A stretch of DNA of 64,000 nucleotides. Source: Planctomycetaceae bacterium (lineage in GTDB: Bacteria > Planctomycetota > Planctomycetia > Planctomycetales > Planctomycetaceae). The stretch is taken from the NCBI GenBank assembly GCA_019636285.1, contig JAHBXV010000026.1:27861-91860 (forward strand). Direction: 5' to 3'. Under the pieces are notes generated by a model that ran no database searches, was not told the origin of the DNA, and worked only from the letters and a program-made list of their open reading frames with translations. Below, piece after piece: positions 48,023 through 57,074 of this stretch. The position numbers were made by a program, and so were the translations under genes. The first letter of the stretch is position 1. Each line of letters begins with the position of its first letter.

Positions 48023-49150
48023 ATGCGCCAGTTAGTGTGGATCATGGTGGTGGGGATGATGTCCTCGATGTGCCAGGCGCAGACGACTCGCGTCTATTTT
48101 GGGACGTATACCTCGGGCGAGAGCAAAGGGATTTATCGTTCCGAGCTGGATCTGTTGACCGGGAAGCTGGCTCCGATTGAGTTGGCGGCTGAAACGACGA
48201 ACCCTTCGTTTCTGGCGATTCATCCCAATCACAAGTTCCTGTATGCCGTCAGCGAGATCGCTGACTTTGAAGGGAAGAAGGTCGGCGCGGTCGCGTCGTT
48301 CGGGATTCAGCCGGACGGCAATCTGAAGCTCATCAATCGACAGCCCTCGGGGGGAGCCGGGCCGTGTCACCTCGTCGTTGACGCGACGGGGAAAGCCGTG
48401 CTGGTGGCGAACTATGGGGGCGGCAGCGTGGCTTCGCTGCCGATTGCCGAGGATGGTAGCTTGAAGCCGGCGGTTTCCGTCATTCAGCACACGGGGTCGA
48501 GCGTTAATGCGGCGCGGCAACAGGCTCCGCACGCACATTCGATCAATCTTGATCGAGCGAATCGTTTCGCGTTCGCGGCTGACCTGGGTTTGGACCAGAT
48601 CCTGATCTACAAGTTTGATCCGGCCACCGGGAAGCTGACTCCGAACGAGCCTGCGTTCGCCCCGGTTGCCCCAGGCTCGGGGCCGCGACATTTCGCATTC
48701 GCCCCTTCCGGCAAGGCTGCATTTGTCATTAACGAGTTGGCGAATACGATCACGTCGTTCAAATACGATGCGACGATGGGCATGCTGACGCCCCGGCAAG
48801 TGGTTTCGACGTTGCCCAAGGATTACACGGAGACCAGTTACACCGCTGAAGTGGTCGTGCATCCGTCGGGAAAGTTCGTGTATGGCTCGAACCGGGGACA
48901 TGACAGTATTGCTGTGTTCGTGATCGATAAGGACGGAGAGCTGTCGCTGGTGGATATCTCGAAGATGGAAGGAAAGACGCCCCGGAATTTTAACGTGGAT
49001 CCGTCGGGGCAGTATCTGCTGGCAGAAGGGCAGGCGTCGAATACCGTGCATGTCTTCCGGATTGATGCAACCACCGGCCGACTGCAATTGGTGGGCGAGC
49101 CGCTCAAGGTTCCCAGCCCGGTGTGTGCGAAGTTTCTGGTCGTGCCGTAG
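48023..49150 (+). CDS. Secreted lactonase (YbhE/Pgl-type seven-bladed propeller)
   Basis: A 375-residue exported protein. The start at ATG 48023 follows GGGGAG and gives a signal peptide (MRQLVWIMVVGMMSSMCQAQ). The rest matches the lactonase_2 family (6-phosphogluconolactonase, YbhE type): FGTYTSGESKGIY, NPSFLAIHPNHKFLYAVSE, GGAGPCHLVVDATGK, PHAHSINLD, SGPRHFAFAPSGK, GKTPRNFNVDPSGQYLLAEG. Since it is exported it probably acts on a periplasmic lactone rather than in the pentose phosphate pathway. A terminator follows. Confidence 0.9.
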   Translation: MRQLVWIMVVGMMSSMCQAQTTRVYFGTYTSGESKGIYRSELDLLTGKLAPIELAAETTNPSFLAIHPNHKFLYAVSEIADFEGKKVGAVASFGIQPDGNLKLINRQPSGGAGPCHLVVDATGKAVLVANYGGGSVASLPIAEDGSLKPAVSVIQHTGSSVNAARQQAPHAHSINLDRANRFAFAADLGLDQILIYKFDPATGKLTPNEPAFAPVAPGSGPRHFAFAPSGKAAFVINELANTITSFKYDATMGMLTPRQVVSTLPKDYTETSYTAEVVVHPSGKFVYGSNRGHDSIAVFVIDKDGELSLVDISKMEGKTPRNFNVDPSGQYLLAEGQASNTVHVFRIDATTGRLQLVGEPLKVPSPVCAKFLVVP

Positions 49151-49177
49151 CGGTGCGGTGATAAGAATAATAGAAGA

Positions 49178-49200
49178 CCGTCGACGGCGTCGACGGCTTT
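49178..49200 (+). terminator. Terminator after lactonase gene
   Basis: CCGTCGAC pairs with GTCGACGG and is followed by CTTTT; the flanks AGAAGA and TCAT match the hairpins at 29604 and 33372. Confidence 0.85.
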
Positions 49201-49222
49201 TCATAAGAGGGGGAGGGGTCTC

Positions 49223-50527
49223 ATGATTGCGCGGTTTGCCCTTTTGATTGGCCTGGTTTCGACGGCGCAGGCGGGGGATCGCATTCATGAGATCACGTAT
49301 CCTCCGCTCGAAGCGCCGGGAAAACTGACGCTGGGGGTAACGTATCGGTTGTGGGTTCCGGAGTCCGTGGAGCCGCTGCGCGGGGTGATCGTTCATCAAC
49401 ATGGCTGTGGGACCGGGGCGTGCCAGGGAGGCTATACCGCGGCCGAGGACTTGCACTGGCAGGCGCTGGCTCGCAAGTGGAACTGTGCCCTGATGGGGCC
49501 GAGTTATCATCAGGTGGATGGGCAGAACTGTCGCTTGTGGTGCGACCCGCGGAATGGATCGGCTGAGCGGTTCCTCCAGTCGCTGGCGGAATTCGCCGTG
49601 GTGGCGGATCGTCCCGAATTGACGAGCGTTCCCTGGTGTCTGTGGGGACATTCGGGCGGGGCGTTCTGGTCGAGCATCATGCAGGCGCTTTATCCCGAGC
49701 GGATCGTGGCGATCTGGTTCCGATCGGGATCGGCGATTTCTTATTGGCAGAAGGGGGAGATTGAAGCTCCCGAGTTTCCGCCCGCGTCGTTCACCATTCC
49801 GGCGATGCTGAATCCTGGCCTGAAGGAGAAGGACGATCAGCGGTTTCGTGTCGCCTATGACGGGGCGTTGGCGATGCTGGATTTCTATCGACCGAAGGGG
49901 GCGCCGATGGGATTCGCGCCCGATCCGCGAACCGCTCATGAATGCGGGGACTCACGTTACCTGGCGATTCCGTTTTTTGACTGGTGTCTTGAACGACGAC
50001 TGCCAGCCAGCGGAGCAACCGCGCTGCGGCCGATCGACATGTCTTCGGCCTGGCTGGCAGATCGCGAGACGCTGAAAGCCGTGAAGGCCTCGGAGTACAC
50101 CGGCGATGCGACGAAAGCCGCGTGGATTCCGGATGCGGGGTTTGCCCCGCTTTGGGAAGAGTACGTTACGACGGGTGCGGTGAGCGACAGCAGTGTTCCG
50201 CCGGCTCCGAAGACGGTGGTGATCTCCGTTCGTCCGGACGGGTCGGCTTTGCTGACGTGGTCCGCCGACGCCGACTTTGAAAGCGGGATTCGGCATTTCA
50301 ATGTTTACCGCGACGGCAAGCCGTTTTCACCGATTCCTGCGGAGCCGAAGAATCCGTTCGGCCGCCCGTTGTTCCAGGGGATGTCCTATCACGACACGCC
50401 CGTCCCCGCGCCGGCTCTCATGGAGCTAAGCATCCGCGCGAGTGCGGTGAAGGGGAATTTCGCGGTGACGACGATCAACAGTGCCGGGCTGGAGTCTAAG
50501 CCGACCGAGGCGATTGCGCTGCCGTAG
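49223..50527 (+). CDS. Exported alpha/beta hydrolase with Fn3-like tail
   Basis: A 434-residue protein with a short signal peptide (cleavage after AQAG). The serine-hydrolase nucleophile elbow is GHSGG near residue 150; IVHQHGCGTG near 60 could form the oxyanion loop. The C-terminal 100 residues (PPAPKTVVISVRPDGSALLTW ... FNVYRDGK) look like a fibronectin type III domain. A strong ribosome site GGGGGAGGGG precedes the start. Probably a secreted esterase or similar; substrate unknown. Confidence 0.82.
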   Translation: MIARFALLIGLVSTAQAGDRIHEITYPPLEAPGKLTLGVTYRLWVPESVEPLRGVIVHQHGCGTGACQGGYTAAEDLHWQALARKWNCALMGPSYHQVDGQNCRLWCDPRNGSAERFLQSLAEFAVVADRPELTSVPWCLWGHSGGAFWSSIMQALYPERIVAIWFRSGSAISYWQKGEIEAPEFPPASFTIPAMLNPGLKEKDDQRFRVAYDGALAMLDFYRPKGAPMGFAPDPRTAHECGDSRYLAIPFFDWCLERRLPASGATALRPIDMSSAWLADRETLKAVKASEYTGDATKAAWIPDAGFAPLWEEYVTTGAVSDSSVPPAPKTVVISVRPDGSALLTWSADADFESGIRHFNVYRDGKPFSPIPAEPKNPFGRPLFQGMSYHDTPVPAPALMELSIRASAVKGNFAVTTINSAGLESKPTEAIALP

Positions 50528-50553
50528 GCGAGTCATTAAGCCCTGAGATGATG

Positions 50554-51183
50554 TCAGGCGGTTGGTTCCATCGGGCCGATGCGTTCCATCCATTCGGCAA
50601 TGGCGCGGCTGTCGGCTGATCCGTGCTCTCTGAGGCCGGTGACAGTCCGTTGACGTCTGGCGGCGTCGTGATGCTGGCTGAGCTTCCAGGCTCCTTCCAT
50701 GCGTTCCACGGTGATGTCGAACGCGACAATGCCGGCGGTCAACTTTTCGACGAAGCCGGGATCGGGGTCGTTGAACGTCCAGCCGTTGTCGGGTTCGAGA
50801 TGCTGGCGGAGTTGTTCCAGGCGTGCCAGGACGGCGACCTGGTCCGTCACGAGTTTCGCCCGACCGTGGATGTGGACGACGAGGTAGTTCCAGGTCGGCA
50901 CGGAGTTCTGGACGCCGTACCAGCGGGGCGAGATGTAGGCGTGCGGACCGTGAAAGACGGCGATGACCGGTCGCCCGTCGAGACGCTCCCCATCGGCATT
51001 CCCGCGCGCGAAGTGGCCCGTCAGGACCGGCTGCCCGGAGTCGTCGGCCCAGCGGATGAGGGGGACGTGATTGACGTCAGTCGTCCCGTCTCCGCACGAA
51101 ATGAGCGTGGCAAACGGATGGCGGTCAATCAGATCAGAGAGAGCCTGTTCGTCACGTTGGGCGAATAGTGGCGATTGATGCAA
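50554..51183 (-). CDS. PaiB family FMN-binding protein
   Basis: A 209-residue protein of the PaiB/FMN-binding split-barrel family: LSDLIDRHPFATLIS near the N-terminus, DVNHVPLIRW, LTGHFARGN, VIAVFHGPHAYISPRWY and PTWNYLVVHIHGRA are family blocks in the right order. PaiB of Bacillus was reported as a negative regulator of sporulation and protease genes. I start at TTG 51183 because no ATG fits and GGAG lies seven bases upstream. It is convergent with the hydrolase and divergent from parB. Confidence 0.88.
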   Translation of the reverse strand: MHQSPLFAQRDEQALSDLIDRHPFATLISCGDGTTDVNHVPLIRWADDSGQPVLTGHFARGNADGERLDGRPVIAVFHGPHAYISPRWYGVQNSVPTWNYLVVHIHGRAKLVTDQVAVLARLEQLRQHLEPDNGWTFNDPDPGFVEKLTAGIVAFDITVERMEGAWKLSQHHDAARRQRTVTGLREHGSADSRAIAEWMERIGPMEPTA

Positions 51184-51388
51184 GTTCCTGCTCCGCAGAG
51201 ATTTTTGGCGAAATTTCTCGAAAGGGGGATGTGTGATTCGCGGAAAGGTTCGCTTGGGAGAGGGCATTTCGACAGTGGACCTTGCCCGGCGGGGGTTTCG
51301 CCGATTGGGGCCGGTTCGGTCTTGTCCGGATGGGCGGTCTTGAACTACAACCCCGCCGCGCGTTTCCCTCCAATGGCAGGAAGATGGT

Positions 51389-52315
51389 ATGGACGATCTG
51401 GAACAGAATGAACAGCCCCGGCGTCGCCTGGGACGTGGCCTGAACGCGCTCCTTGGTTCGGCCGCACTGCAGGAAACCACCGCCTCGGAAGGAGATCACT
51501 CGGAGGTCCACGTTGATCTGATCGAGCGAAATCCTTACCAGCCCCGGCTCGACTTCGAGCCGGAAGCCCTGAATGAACTGTGCGATTCGATCAAGACGCA
51601 TGGCGTCCTGCAACCGCTGCTGGTGCGTCCGCTGGGCGACCGATATCAGCTCATCGCCGGGGAGCGTCGGCTACTCGCCTCGAAGAAGGCGGGCCGCGAG
51701 ACGGTCCCCTGCCGGGTGCTGGAGATTTCCGATCAACAGGTCTTCGAGGTGGCCCTCGAAGAAAACCTGAAGCGCCGCGATCTGAATGTCCTGGAAAAGG
51801 CGCAGGCGTTTCAGGAGTACCTCAACAAGTTTCAGTGCACGATCGAAGAACTGGGTCGGCGGCTCAGCCTGGACCGCTCGACGGTCAGCAACATGCTGCG
51901 TCTGCTGGAACTGCCCGACGAGGTCAAGGTGGACCTGTCGTCTGGTCGGCTGACCCAGGGACATGCCCGGTCGCTGTTGAGTCTGCCCATCGAGACTCAG
52001 CTTCAACTGCGAAACCGGATTCTTGAAGAGGGCTTGTCGGTTCGCAAAACCGAGGAAGCCGTCCGCCAGATCCAGCGGGAACAGCAACCGGCGGCCGCGA
52101 CCGATGGCGAGACGGTTCCATTCCCGGAAGGGGGAGCGTCTCGCGAGAACCCGATGACGGCTCACGTCGCCCAATTGCAGGAGCAGCTGCGCGATCTCTT
52201 GGGTTGTCCGGTGGCGATCAAGCTGAAGGGGAAAGAAAAAGGCCGTATCGTGATCGACTTCGGCTCGAACGACGACTTCGAGCGCATCGTCGGCCATCTC
52301 CGCCGTGCAGCATAA
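51389..52315 (+). CDS. parB: Chromosome partitioning protein ParB
   Basis: CTP-dependent DNA clamp that loads at parS sites near the origin. The 308 residues show RRRLGRGLNALLG at the start (contact region for ParA), ERNPYQPR, the CTP-binding motif GERRLLASKKAG near 90, LEENLKRRDLNVLEKAQAF, a helix-turn-helix (TIEELGRRLSLDRSTVSNMLRLL in two parts) and a C-terminal dimer region. parA is not upstream, where it usually sits. A ribosome site AGGAAG precedes the start and a strong terminator follows. Confidence 0.95.
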   Translation: MDDLEQNEQPRRRLGRGLNALLGSAALQETTASEGDHSEVHVDLIERNPYQPRLDFEPEALNELCDSIKTHGVLQPLLVRPLGDRYQLIAGERRLLASKKAGRETVPCRVLEISDQQVFEVALEENLKRRDLNVLEKAQAFQEYLNKFQCTIEELGRRLSLDRSTVSNMLRLLELPDEVKVDLSSGRLTQGHARSLLSLPIETQLQLRNRILEEGLSVRKTEEAVRQIQREQQPAAATDGETVPFPEGGASRENPMTAHVAQLQEQLRDLLGCPVAIKLKGKEKGRIVIDFGSNDDFERIVGHLRRAA

Positions 52316-52345
52316 AGCCTGCGAATTTTGAATGGCGGAAGCATT

Positions 52346-52377
52346 AATGCCCCCGGTTGCCAAGAACCGGGGGCATT
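52346..52377 (+). terminator. Terminator after parB
   Basis: AATGCCCCCGGTT pairs perfectly over 13 bases with AACCGGGGGCATT, loop of six, followed by TCC. Lies 30 bases after the parB stop and before the tRNA. Confidence 0.85.
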
Positions 52378-52441
52378 TCCGTTTCCAGTTGCCCTGACGC
52401 GATTGACGCATGCAGGCTGGCGACTCTAGACTTTGCGAACA

Positions 52442-52516
52442 CGGGATGTAGCTCAGCTTGGCTAGAGCGCCTGGTTTGGGACCAGGAAGTCGCAGGTTCG
52501 AATCCTGTCATCCCGA
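52442..52516 (+). tRNA. tRNA-Pro (anticodon TGG)
   Basis: A complete cloverleaf: acceptor CGGGATG/CATCCCG, D arm GCTC/GAGC, anticodon arm CCTGG-TTTGGGA-CCAGG with anticodon TGG, five-base variable loop, T arm GCAGG-TTCGAAT-CCTGT. No CCA is encoded. Its 3' end borders an integrase relic. Confidence 0.97.
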
Positions 52517-52585
52517 TTGGTTTCAAGTTCTTGCTGAGTCGCACTTTGCGACTACCTGCCAGTGTTGGCAGCGCGGCATTGGAAG

Positions 52586-52603
52586 AGGGTTACTACCCTT
52601 TTT
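52586..52603 (+). terminator. Small hairpin with T-run after tRNA-Pro
   Basis: AGGGT-TACT-ACCCT followed by five Ts, 70 bases after the tRNA; a second ACCCTTTTT follows at once. Probably the tRNA terminator. Confidence 0.5.
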
Positions 52604-52631
52604 CTACCCTTTTTATTGTGAGGGGGTCGCG

Positions 52632-53905
52632 ATGCCACACAAGAAACGCCCGGCTTACCAGTTCCACAAGGCGTCCGGTCAGGCGAAAGTCCGCATCAAC
52701 GGCAAGGACATTTACCTGGGCGTGTACGGCAGCCCTGCCAGTCGGGAACGGTACGAGTCCATTCTGGTCGAGTGGGCGACCACTCAGTCCGTTGGGCAAT
52801 CGACATTGACGGTTGCCGATCTCTCGTTGTCGTACCTCGACGCTGCCAAGAGGTACTATGTCAAGAGTGGAGAGGTGACGTCCGAGATTTCTTCCCTCAA
52901 GGTCGCACTTCGGCCCTTGATCGCCTGCGATGCGAGCACGCTGTGCTCCGAATTCGGTCCACGTCGACTGAAGCAGGTTCGCGAAGTGATGGTCTCGAAG
53001 GGGTGGACTCGCACCACAATCAACAGCAGCATCAATCGGATCCGCCGCATGTTTCGTTGGGGCGTCGAGCAGGAGATCGTGGCGCCCCAAGTGCTGCAGG
53101 CCCTGAACAGTGTTCCTGGCCTCCGGCGCGGGCGATTCCTGGCCCGCGAGCCGCAAGAAATCCTTCCCGTCGATGATTCCGTCGTAGCCGCGACGCTACC
53201 CCACCTCCCAAACGTGGTTGCCGACATGGTGCGACTGCAGTTGTTGACGGGGATGAGGCCAGGAGAAGTCTGCTCCATGCGACCGATCGACATCCATCGG
53301 GCACATCCCGACGATTGGACGTACTCCCCAGTTCATCACAAGACCGAGCACCGTGGTCGCGACCGTCGAGTCTTTATCGGTTCGCGGGGGCAGGAAATTC
53401 TCTCCCCGTATCTGAATCGGGCCCCCGAAACGCCGTGCTTCTCCCCTGAGGAGGCCGAAGCAACGAGAAATCGTGGGCGTCGAGCGCGCCGACAAACTCC
53501 GATGAAGCCGTCGGACGCTTGTCGTCAGAAGCGGCCTCGGACCTTTTGCAGCCAGTACGACAAGAACACGTATAATCGCGCGATACAACGGGGATGCGAG
53601 CTGGCCTTTCAAATACCCGTCGAGTTGCGTTACGTCAGCCGCTATGTGGGTCGGCGGGAGGATCTCTCAGAAAATGAACGTAAGAAGCTTTGCCGACGTC
53701 TGTGCGCAGAGGCGGCAGAGTGGCGAAAAAAAGCATTGTTGACGTCCGAATCAATTACGGCATTCGGCTGCGACGAAGATTCGCCGGGAATTCGGCCTTG
53801 AGGCTGCTCAAGGTGGCGTTGGGACACAGCCAGGCGAACGTGACGGAGATTTATGCCGAGCGTGATTACTCTTTGGCTGCCAAGGTCGCAAAGAATCTTG
53901 GATGA
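52632..53905 (+). pseudogene. Tyrosine integrase, broken by two frameshifts and a stop
   Basis: Starts with ATG 52632 behind AGGGGG. The N-terminal arm (YQFHKASGQAKVRINGKDIYLG) and core domain are intact, with the first catalytic Arg in TGMRPGE and a Lys in HKTEHRGR. The open frame then ends at 53801 with non-homologous sequence. The missing motifs are there in other frames: after the seven-A run at 53726-53732 the frame slips, a TGA (53740) stands where Trp is expected, LRHSAATKIRREFGLEAA follows, and after an extra G near 53812 the frame returns as VALGHSQANVTEIYAERD with the catalytic Tyr, ending at 53905. So the gene had a full Arg-Lys-His-Arg-His-Tyr set and is now dead. It abuts tRNA-Pro, the likely attachment site. 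Confidence 0.85.
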
Positions 53906-54207
53906 AGACTCCGTTTTCTCGTCAAAAATGAAGTCTTCCCCGGCCAAGTGACTGCGGTCGTTCTGATCGCGAGCCGAAGTTGTCATCAAGACCATCGTGA
54001 CGCCCGCACCAACCTGGAGTTTGCCGGTATTGAACGACGTCATTTAGGGTTTGAACGGGTGTTCTTGGGCATACATGGGAAGCATTGCCGAACGTTCTTG
54101 TGCCGGGTAGTGCTGAGCGAAAAGAGTGATGCGTTCACGCCCGACACTGCTTAATTACCGCGATTTTGTCGGCGTCTATAAGAAATGGGGATCTTTAACC
54201 GTCCCCC

Positions 54208-54250
54208 GCCCTCGACAGCCGGGTTTTTCCGGCCGTTGAGGGCTTTTTTT
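54208..54250 (+). terminator. Strong intrinsic terminator in relic region
   Basis: GCCCTCGACAGCCGG pairs with CCGGCCGTTGAGGGC (two mismatches) around a T-rich loop and is followed by seven Ts. No gene ends just before it, which fits a deleted gene. Confidence 0.85.
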
Positions 54251-54398
54251 GTGGCTGGCGCCCTCGGACGCCGCCCTCAACCCGCGTTCGCCGACCCCTG
54301 AAATGGTCGGTTAGAACGCCTCTCTTGCGCCGCCCTCTCGCGCGGTTGTCCTTTGTTCCCCGGATCCCCCGTGTCCTTTTCCGAAAGGCCTCGTTCTC

Positions 54399-54452
54399 AT
54401 GTCGCATCTGGTCACCATCACCGCCGCCAGCAATTTCGGCGATAGCGGGTGC
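54399..54452 (+). pseudogene. Possible 5' remnant of a DUF1257-like gene
   Basis: ATG 54399, behind GAAAGG, begins MSHLVTITAASNF. The first eight residues look like the start of DUF1257 proteins carried by planctomycete integrated elements, then likeness is lost. Very short evidence; chance is possible. Confidence 0.25.
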
Positions 54453-54748
54453 GGGGCTGAGCGGATTCGATGCGTACTGTCTGCCCTGCGACAATACTAT
54501 CAGGGTCTCAAGGCGCTTGTATGCGAGTTAGCGATCTCCATCGCATTACGTCCAAAGCCTGGCTTCATTCAAATCCAGCCAGAATTGCGCTCGAATTGCT
54601 TGGTGGAAAGGAGAGGGCATGAATCTCGTCCGGCAAGGCACGTACCAATGAAAGCACCCGGCAGCATGGGCCACCGGGCGCAGGAATGGTGATCGTAGTC
54701 GCGGTCACTGACGGTTCTGGTGACGCCGCATGACTGGCTGCCACCGCA

Positions 54749-55147
54749 TCAAGCTTCCGTTGCAGAATCGTAAATGACTTCCGCCGCCACGACGATGGGG
54801 TTCGGCCCGGATTCATCCTGTCGACGGCGTATGACCTCCTGTGAGCCAGCTTTGTAGTCGTGGCTCCCTTTTACTTTCAGAACAACAGCAATCAGTTTTT
54901 CGAGTTGCTGAGTGCCCCGGTCGAGTTCTACCCCGACAACGCGGACCTTGCCTTGGCCACCCATCCCAGCCACGTCTTCCAGGAATTTTCGCCCGTAAAC
55001 GAGGAATTCGTTGTGGTTGGTGATGTCTCGACCGATGACAACCTCCGCGTTCTCAATGACCTTCCATGGATGATTGCCGAGATTTGGTCGAGCCCCTTCA
55101 TCGAACAAAGACTCAAGTGTGATCCATTTCAATGGCGTTCCCATCGC
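54749..55147 (-). CDS. Hypothetical protein (132 aa)
   Basis: I do not recognise it. It looks like a folded cytoplasmic protein: WKVIENAEVVIGRDITNHNEF, FLVYGRKFLEDVAGMGGQGK, VRVVGVELDRGTQQLEKLIA, with regular strand-helix alternation and no signal peptide. I start at MGTPLKWITL because a terminator-like hairpin with a T-tract lies just upstream (55160-55195), making a longer form unlikely to be transcribed. It is an orphan in the accessory region. Confidence 0.55.
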   Translation of the reverse strand, partial: AMGTPLKWITLESLFDEGARPNLGNHPWKVIENAEVVIGRDITNHNEFLVYGRKFLEDVAGMGGQGKVRVVGVELDRGTQQLEKLIAVVLKVKGSHDYKAGSQEVIRRRQDESGPNPIVVAAEVIYDSATEA

Positions 55148-55159
55148 TCCCCATTCCTG

Positions 55160-55195
55160 AAAAAGAAAAATCCCAGCGGCCGGAGCCGCTGGGAT
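55160..55195 (-). terminator. Hairpin plus T-tract in leader of small gene
   Basis: On the minus strand ATCCCAGCGGC, four bases, GCCGCTGGGAT is followed by TTTTCTTTTTC. The start codon of the gene at 55147 is only 13 bases downstream. It acts either as the terminator of a lost upstream gene or as an attenuator. Confidence 0.75.
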
Positions 55196-55517
55196 CGGTC
55201 GGATGTCGATGGGTTCACCGTACGCCGCACGGATGAAGTGCGATAGGGCGAAGTTGTGTCGACTTCTCTTGCATGAGCAAGAATCCGCGCGGAACCAAGG
55301 AAACGGCGCTCTTCGCGAAGGCATTCTCGGAATTGTTAGGAATCGGCAGGAAGCGGCTATCTATCTGGGGCGGGCGGGCTATCGTGGGAACCTGGTTCCG
55401 AGACTGAAGTCTGGTAATCGGCGTTACCAAAGTCGGAAGCCGAGAGATACTTTCGACCGGTCCGATCCCTGACTTGCTTTCGCGGGACGAGTCGACTCGA
55501 TGCCAGCGGAAACAGGC

Positions 55518-56354
55518 ATGAACCTTCTGGTCGGTTATGAACTCGTTTACGACTGCCCGCAGCCGACACCGATGCTGCTGATGCTCAACATCCATTACTC
55601 CCATGCCGGCGACATCATCCGACCGGACTGCCTCGTTGTCGAACCCGCCGTACCCCTGGTGCCCTACCGCGACATGTACGGCAATTGGTGTACACGGCTC
55701 ATCGCCCCGATGGGTCGGACCCGGATCAGCACGTCGGCGATCGTCCGATGCGCGGCACTACCCGAGCAGGCGATGCACGATGCGGTACAGCTTCCCATCG
55801 GGGAGTTGCCGGAGGATGCGCTGATTTATCTTCTGGGAAGCCGGTATTGCGAGACCGATCTGTTAATGGCTATCGCCTGGAAGCAATTCGGCCGCACGCC
55901 GCTGGGATGGGGGCGCGTGCAGGCGATCTGTGATTTCGTTCATGACCATCTACGATTTGACTACCTTGCCGCGCGGGTGACACGCACGGCGGTCGAGGCG
56001 TACGAAGAAGGTGTCGGCGTGTGCCGCGACTATGCGCATTTGGCAATTGCCTTCTGCCGCTGCATGAACATTCCTGCTCGCTATTGCACAGGCTACTTAA
56101 GCGACATTGGGGAAGAGCCGCCGTACGGGCCAATGGACTTTTCGGGGTGGTTTGAAGCGTATCTGGGCGGGAAATGGCACGTCTTCGATGCCCGCAACAA
56201 CAGCCCGCGAATTGGTCGAATTCTGATCGCTCGCGGGCGGGACGCCGTCGATGTTGCCATCAGCACGACATTCGGGCCGAACACGCTATCCGGTTTCACG
56301 GTGACGTGCGTAGAGGCACCGCCGTCGGAGCTCAAATCATGCCGCAGCCGCTAA
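55518..56354 (+). CDS. Transglutaminase-like protein
   Basis: A 278-residue protein with an N-terminal beta domain (about 1-130) and a transglutaminase-like core. The nucleophile block is GVCRDYAHLAIAFCRCMNIPARYCTGYLSD near residue 180 (given in full family order: Cys, then Ala-Arg-Tyr), and the Asp of FDARN follows. The catalytic His, expected in a HAW-type motif before FEAYLGG, is replaced: the sequence reads MDFSGWFEAYLGGKWHVF. Members with this substitution exist in my recollection, but activity is uncertain. I start at ATG 55518; ATG 55500 is possible. Confidence 0.82.
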   Translation: MNLLVGYELVYDCPQPTPMLLMLNIHYSHAGDIIRPDCLVVEPAVPLVPYRDMYGNWCTRLIAPMGRTRISTSAIVRCAALPEQAMHDAVQLPIGELPEDALIYLLGSRYCETDLLMAIAWKQFGRTPLGWGRVQAICDFVHDHLRFDYLAARVTRTAVEAYEEGVGVCRDYAHLAIAFCRCMNIPARYCTGYLSDIGEEPPYGPMDFSGWFEAYLGGKWHVFDARNNSPRIGRILIARGRDAVDVAISTTFGPNTLSGFTVTCVEAPPSELKSCRSR

Positions 56355-56422
56355 TACAGTCCGCCATCGAATGACAATCGGGCGTCCTCTCCGGCTGCGT
56401 TCTCGAGACCATGTCGCGCGGT

Positions 56423-56854
56423 TTATCCGTGACTATGCTGATCTCGAGACCCGCCATCCCATCGGATTGCGAGCGAAATCTCCGTCATGACCGAAAGGCT
56501 CTCTTCTTGAGCCGCCGCGGTGAGACCGGTCCGCTCACAATAGTCTGAGAGAATTCTCAGGACCTGTTCGTTCTTCTCCGGAGCTTGGAGCAAGCTCTTC
56601 GCTGCATGTCGAATGACGCCAATCTTGGCTCGAAAAGCCATCAGCGCCTGCCACAATTCCCTCGTGCTGCCCCCGTTCTTAACCGGCGGCATTCGATGCA
56701 ACCTGGCGTATTCTGCCCGGATGATCCGTGCGAAATCGGGGCTCGTGTTCACGAGCGCCCGACTGACTTCATCCACTGCGGTCTCGCGGATGATGGTTTC
56801 TGAAACACCGGGCGGAAGGTCGGCCACTTTCCCTCCAATCAGTTCGTTGGACAT
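56423..56854 (-). CDS. Hypothetical protein (143 aa)
   Basis: Mostly helical, soluble protein without known motif (ETIIRETAVDEVSRALVNTS, ELWQALMAFRAKIGVIRHAA, RILSDYCERTGLTAAAQEES). The start is ATG 56854, without a clear ribosome site. It is convergent with the transglutaminase-like gene. Unknown function. Confidence 0.5.
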   Translation of the reverse strand: MSNELIGGKVADLPPGVSETIIRETAVDEVSRALVNTSPDFARIIRAEYARLHRMPPVKNGGSTRELWQALMAFRAKIGVIRHAAKSLLQAPEKNEQVLRILSDYCERTGLTAAAQEESLSVMTEISLAIRWDGGSRDQHSHG

Positions 56855-57074
56855 GTCTTGATCGCAAGGCAAGCCCGACGCGGTAAGCAGCCGGATTCAT
56901 AGTGTGAAGTCCGTTGCGCTGAAATGGGGCTTTTCCCCAGGAGAGATAGTTGCTTCGAGAAGGCAGGAGTTCGTCTCTGTTTCATTCTGGCGGCAGCCTG
57001 CCTACATTGATTGCACGCGCAGCTGCGGCGAATCGACGGGACGGTCCGAATCTGCGGCATCGCGGGCCAACGGG

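Larger units (their letters stand above)
53906..54748. other. Relic region after the integrase
   Basis: About 840 bases without an intact gene. It contains a possible hairpin just after the integrase end (GAAGACT near 53904 with AGTCTTC near 53931), the strong terminator at 54208-54250, and the short DUF1257-like start at 54399. Otherwise it looks like decayed mobile-element DNA. Confidence 0.5.

Noticed and set aside
48032..49939. 635-codon minus-strand open frame opposite the lactonase and hydrolase genes
   Set aside because: Spans two well-supported genes antisense and has low-complexity basic composition.
55203..55472. 90-codon plus-strand open frame upstream of the transglutaminase-like gene
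   Set aside because: No ribosome site, no motif, overlaps the leader hairpin, composition like other chance frames.
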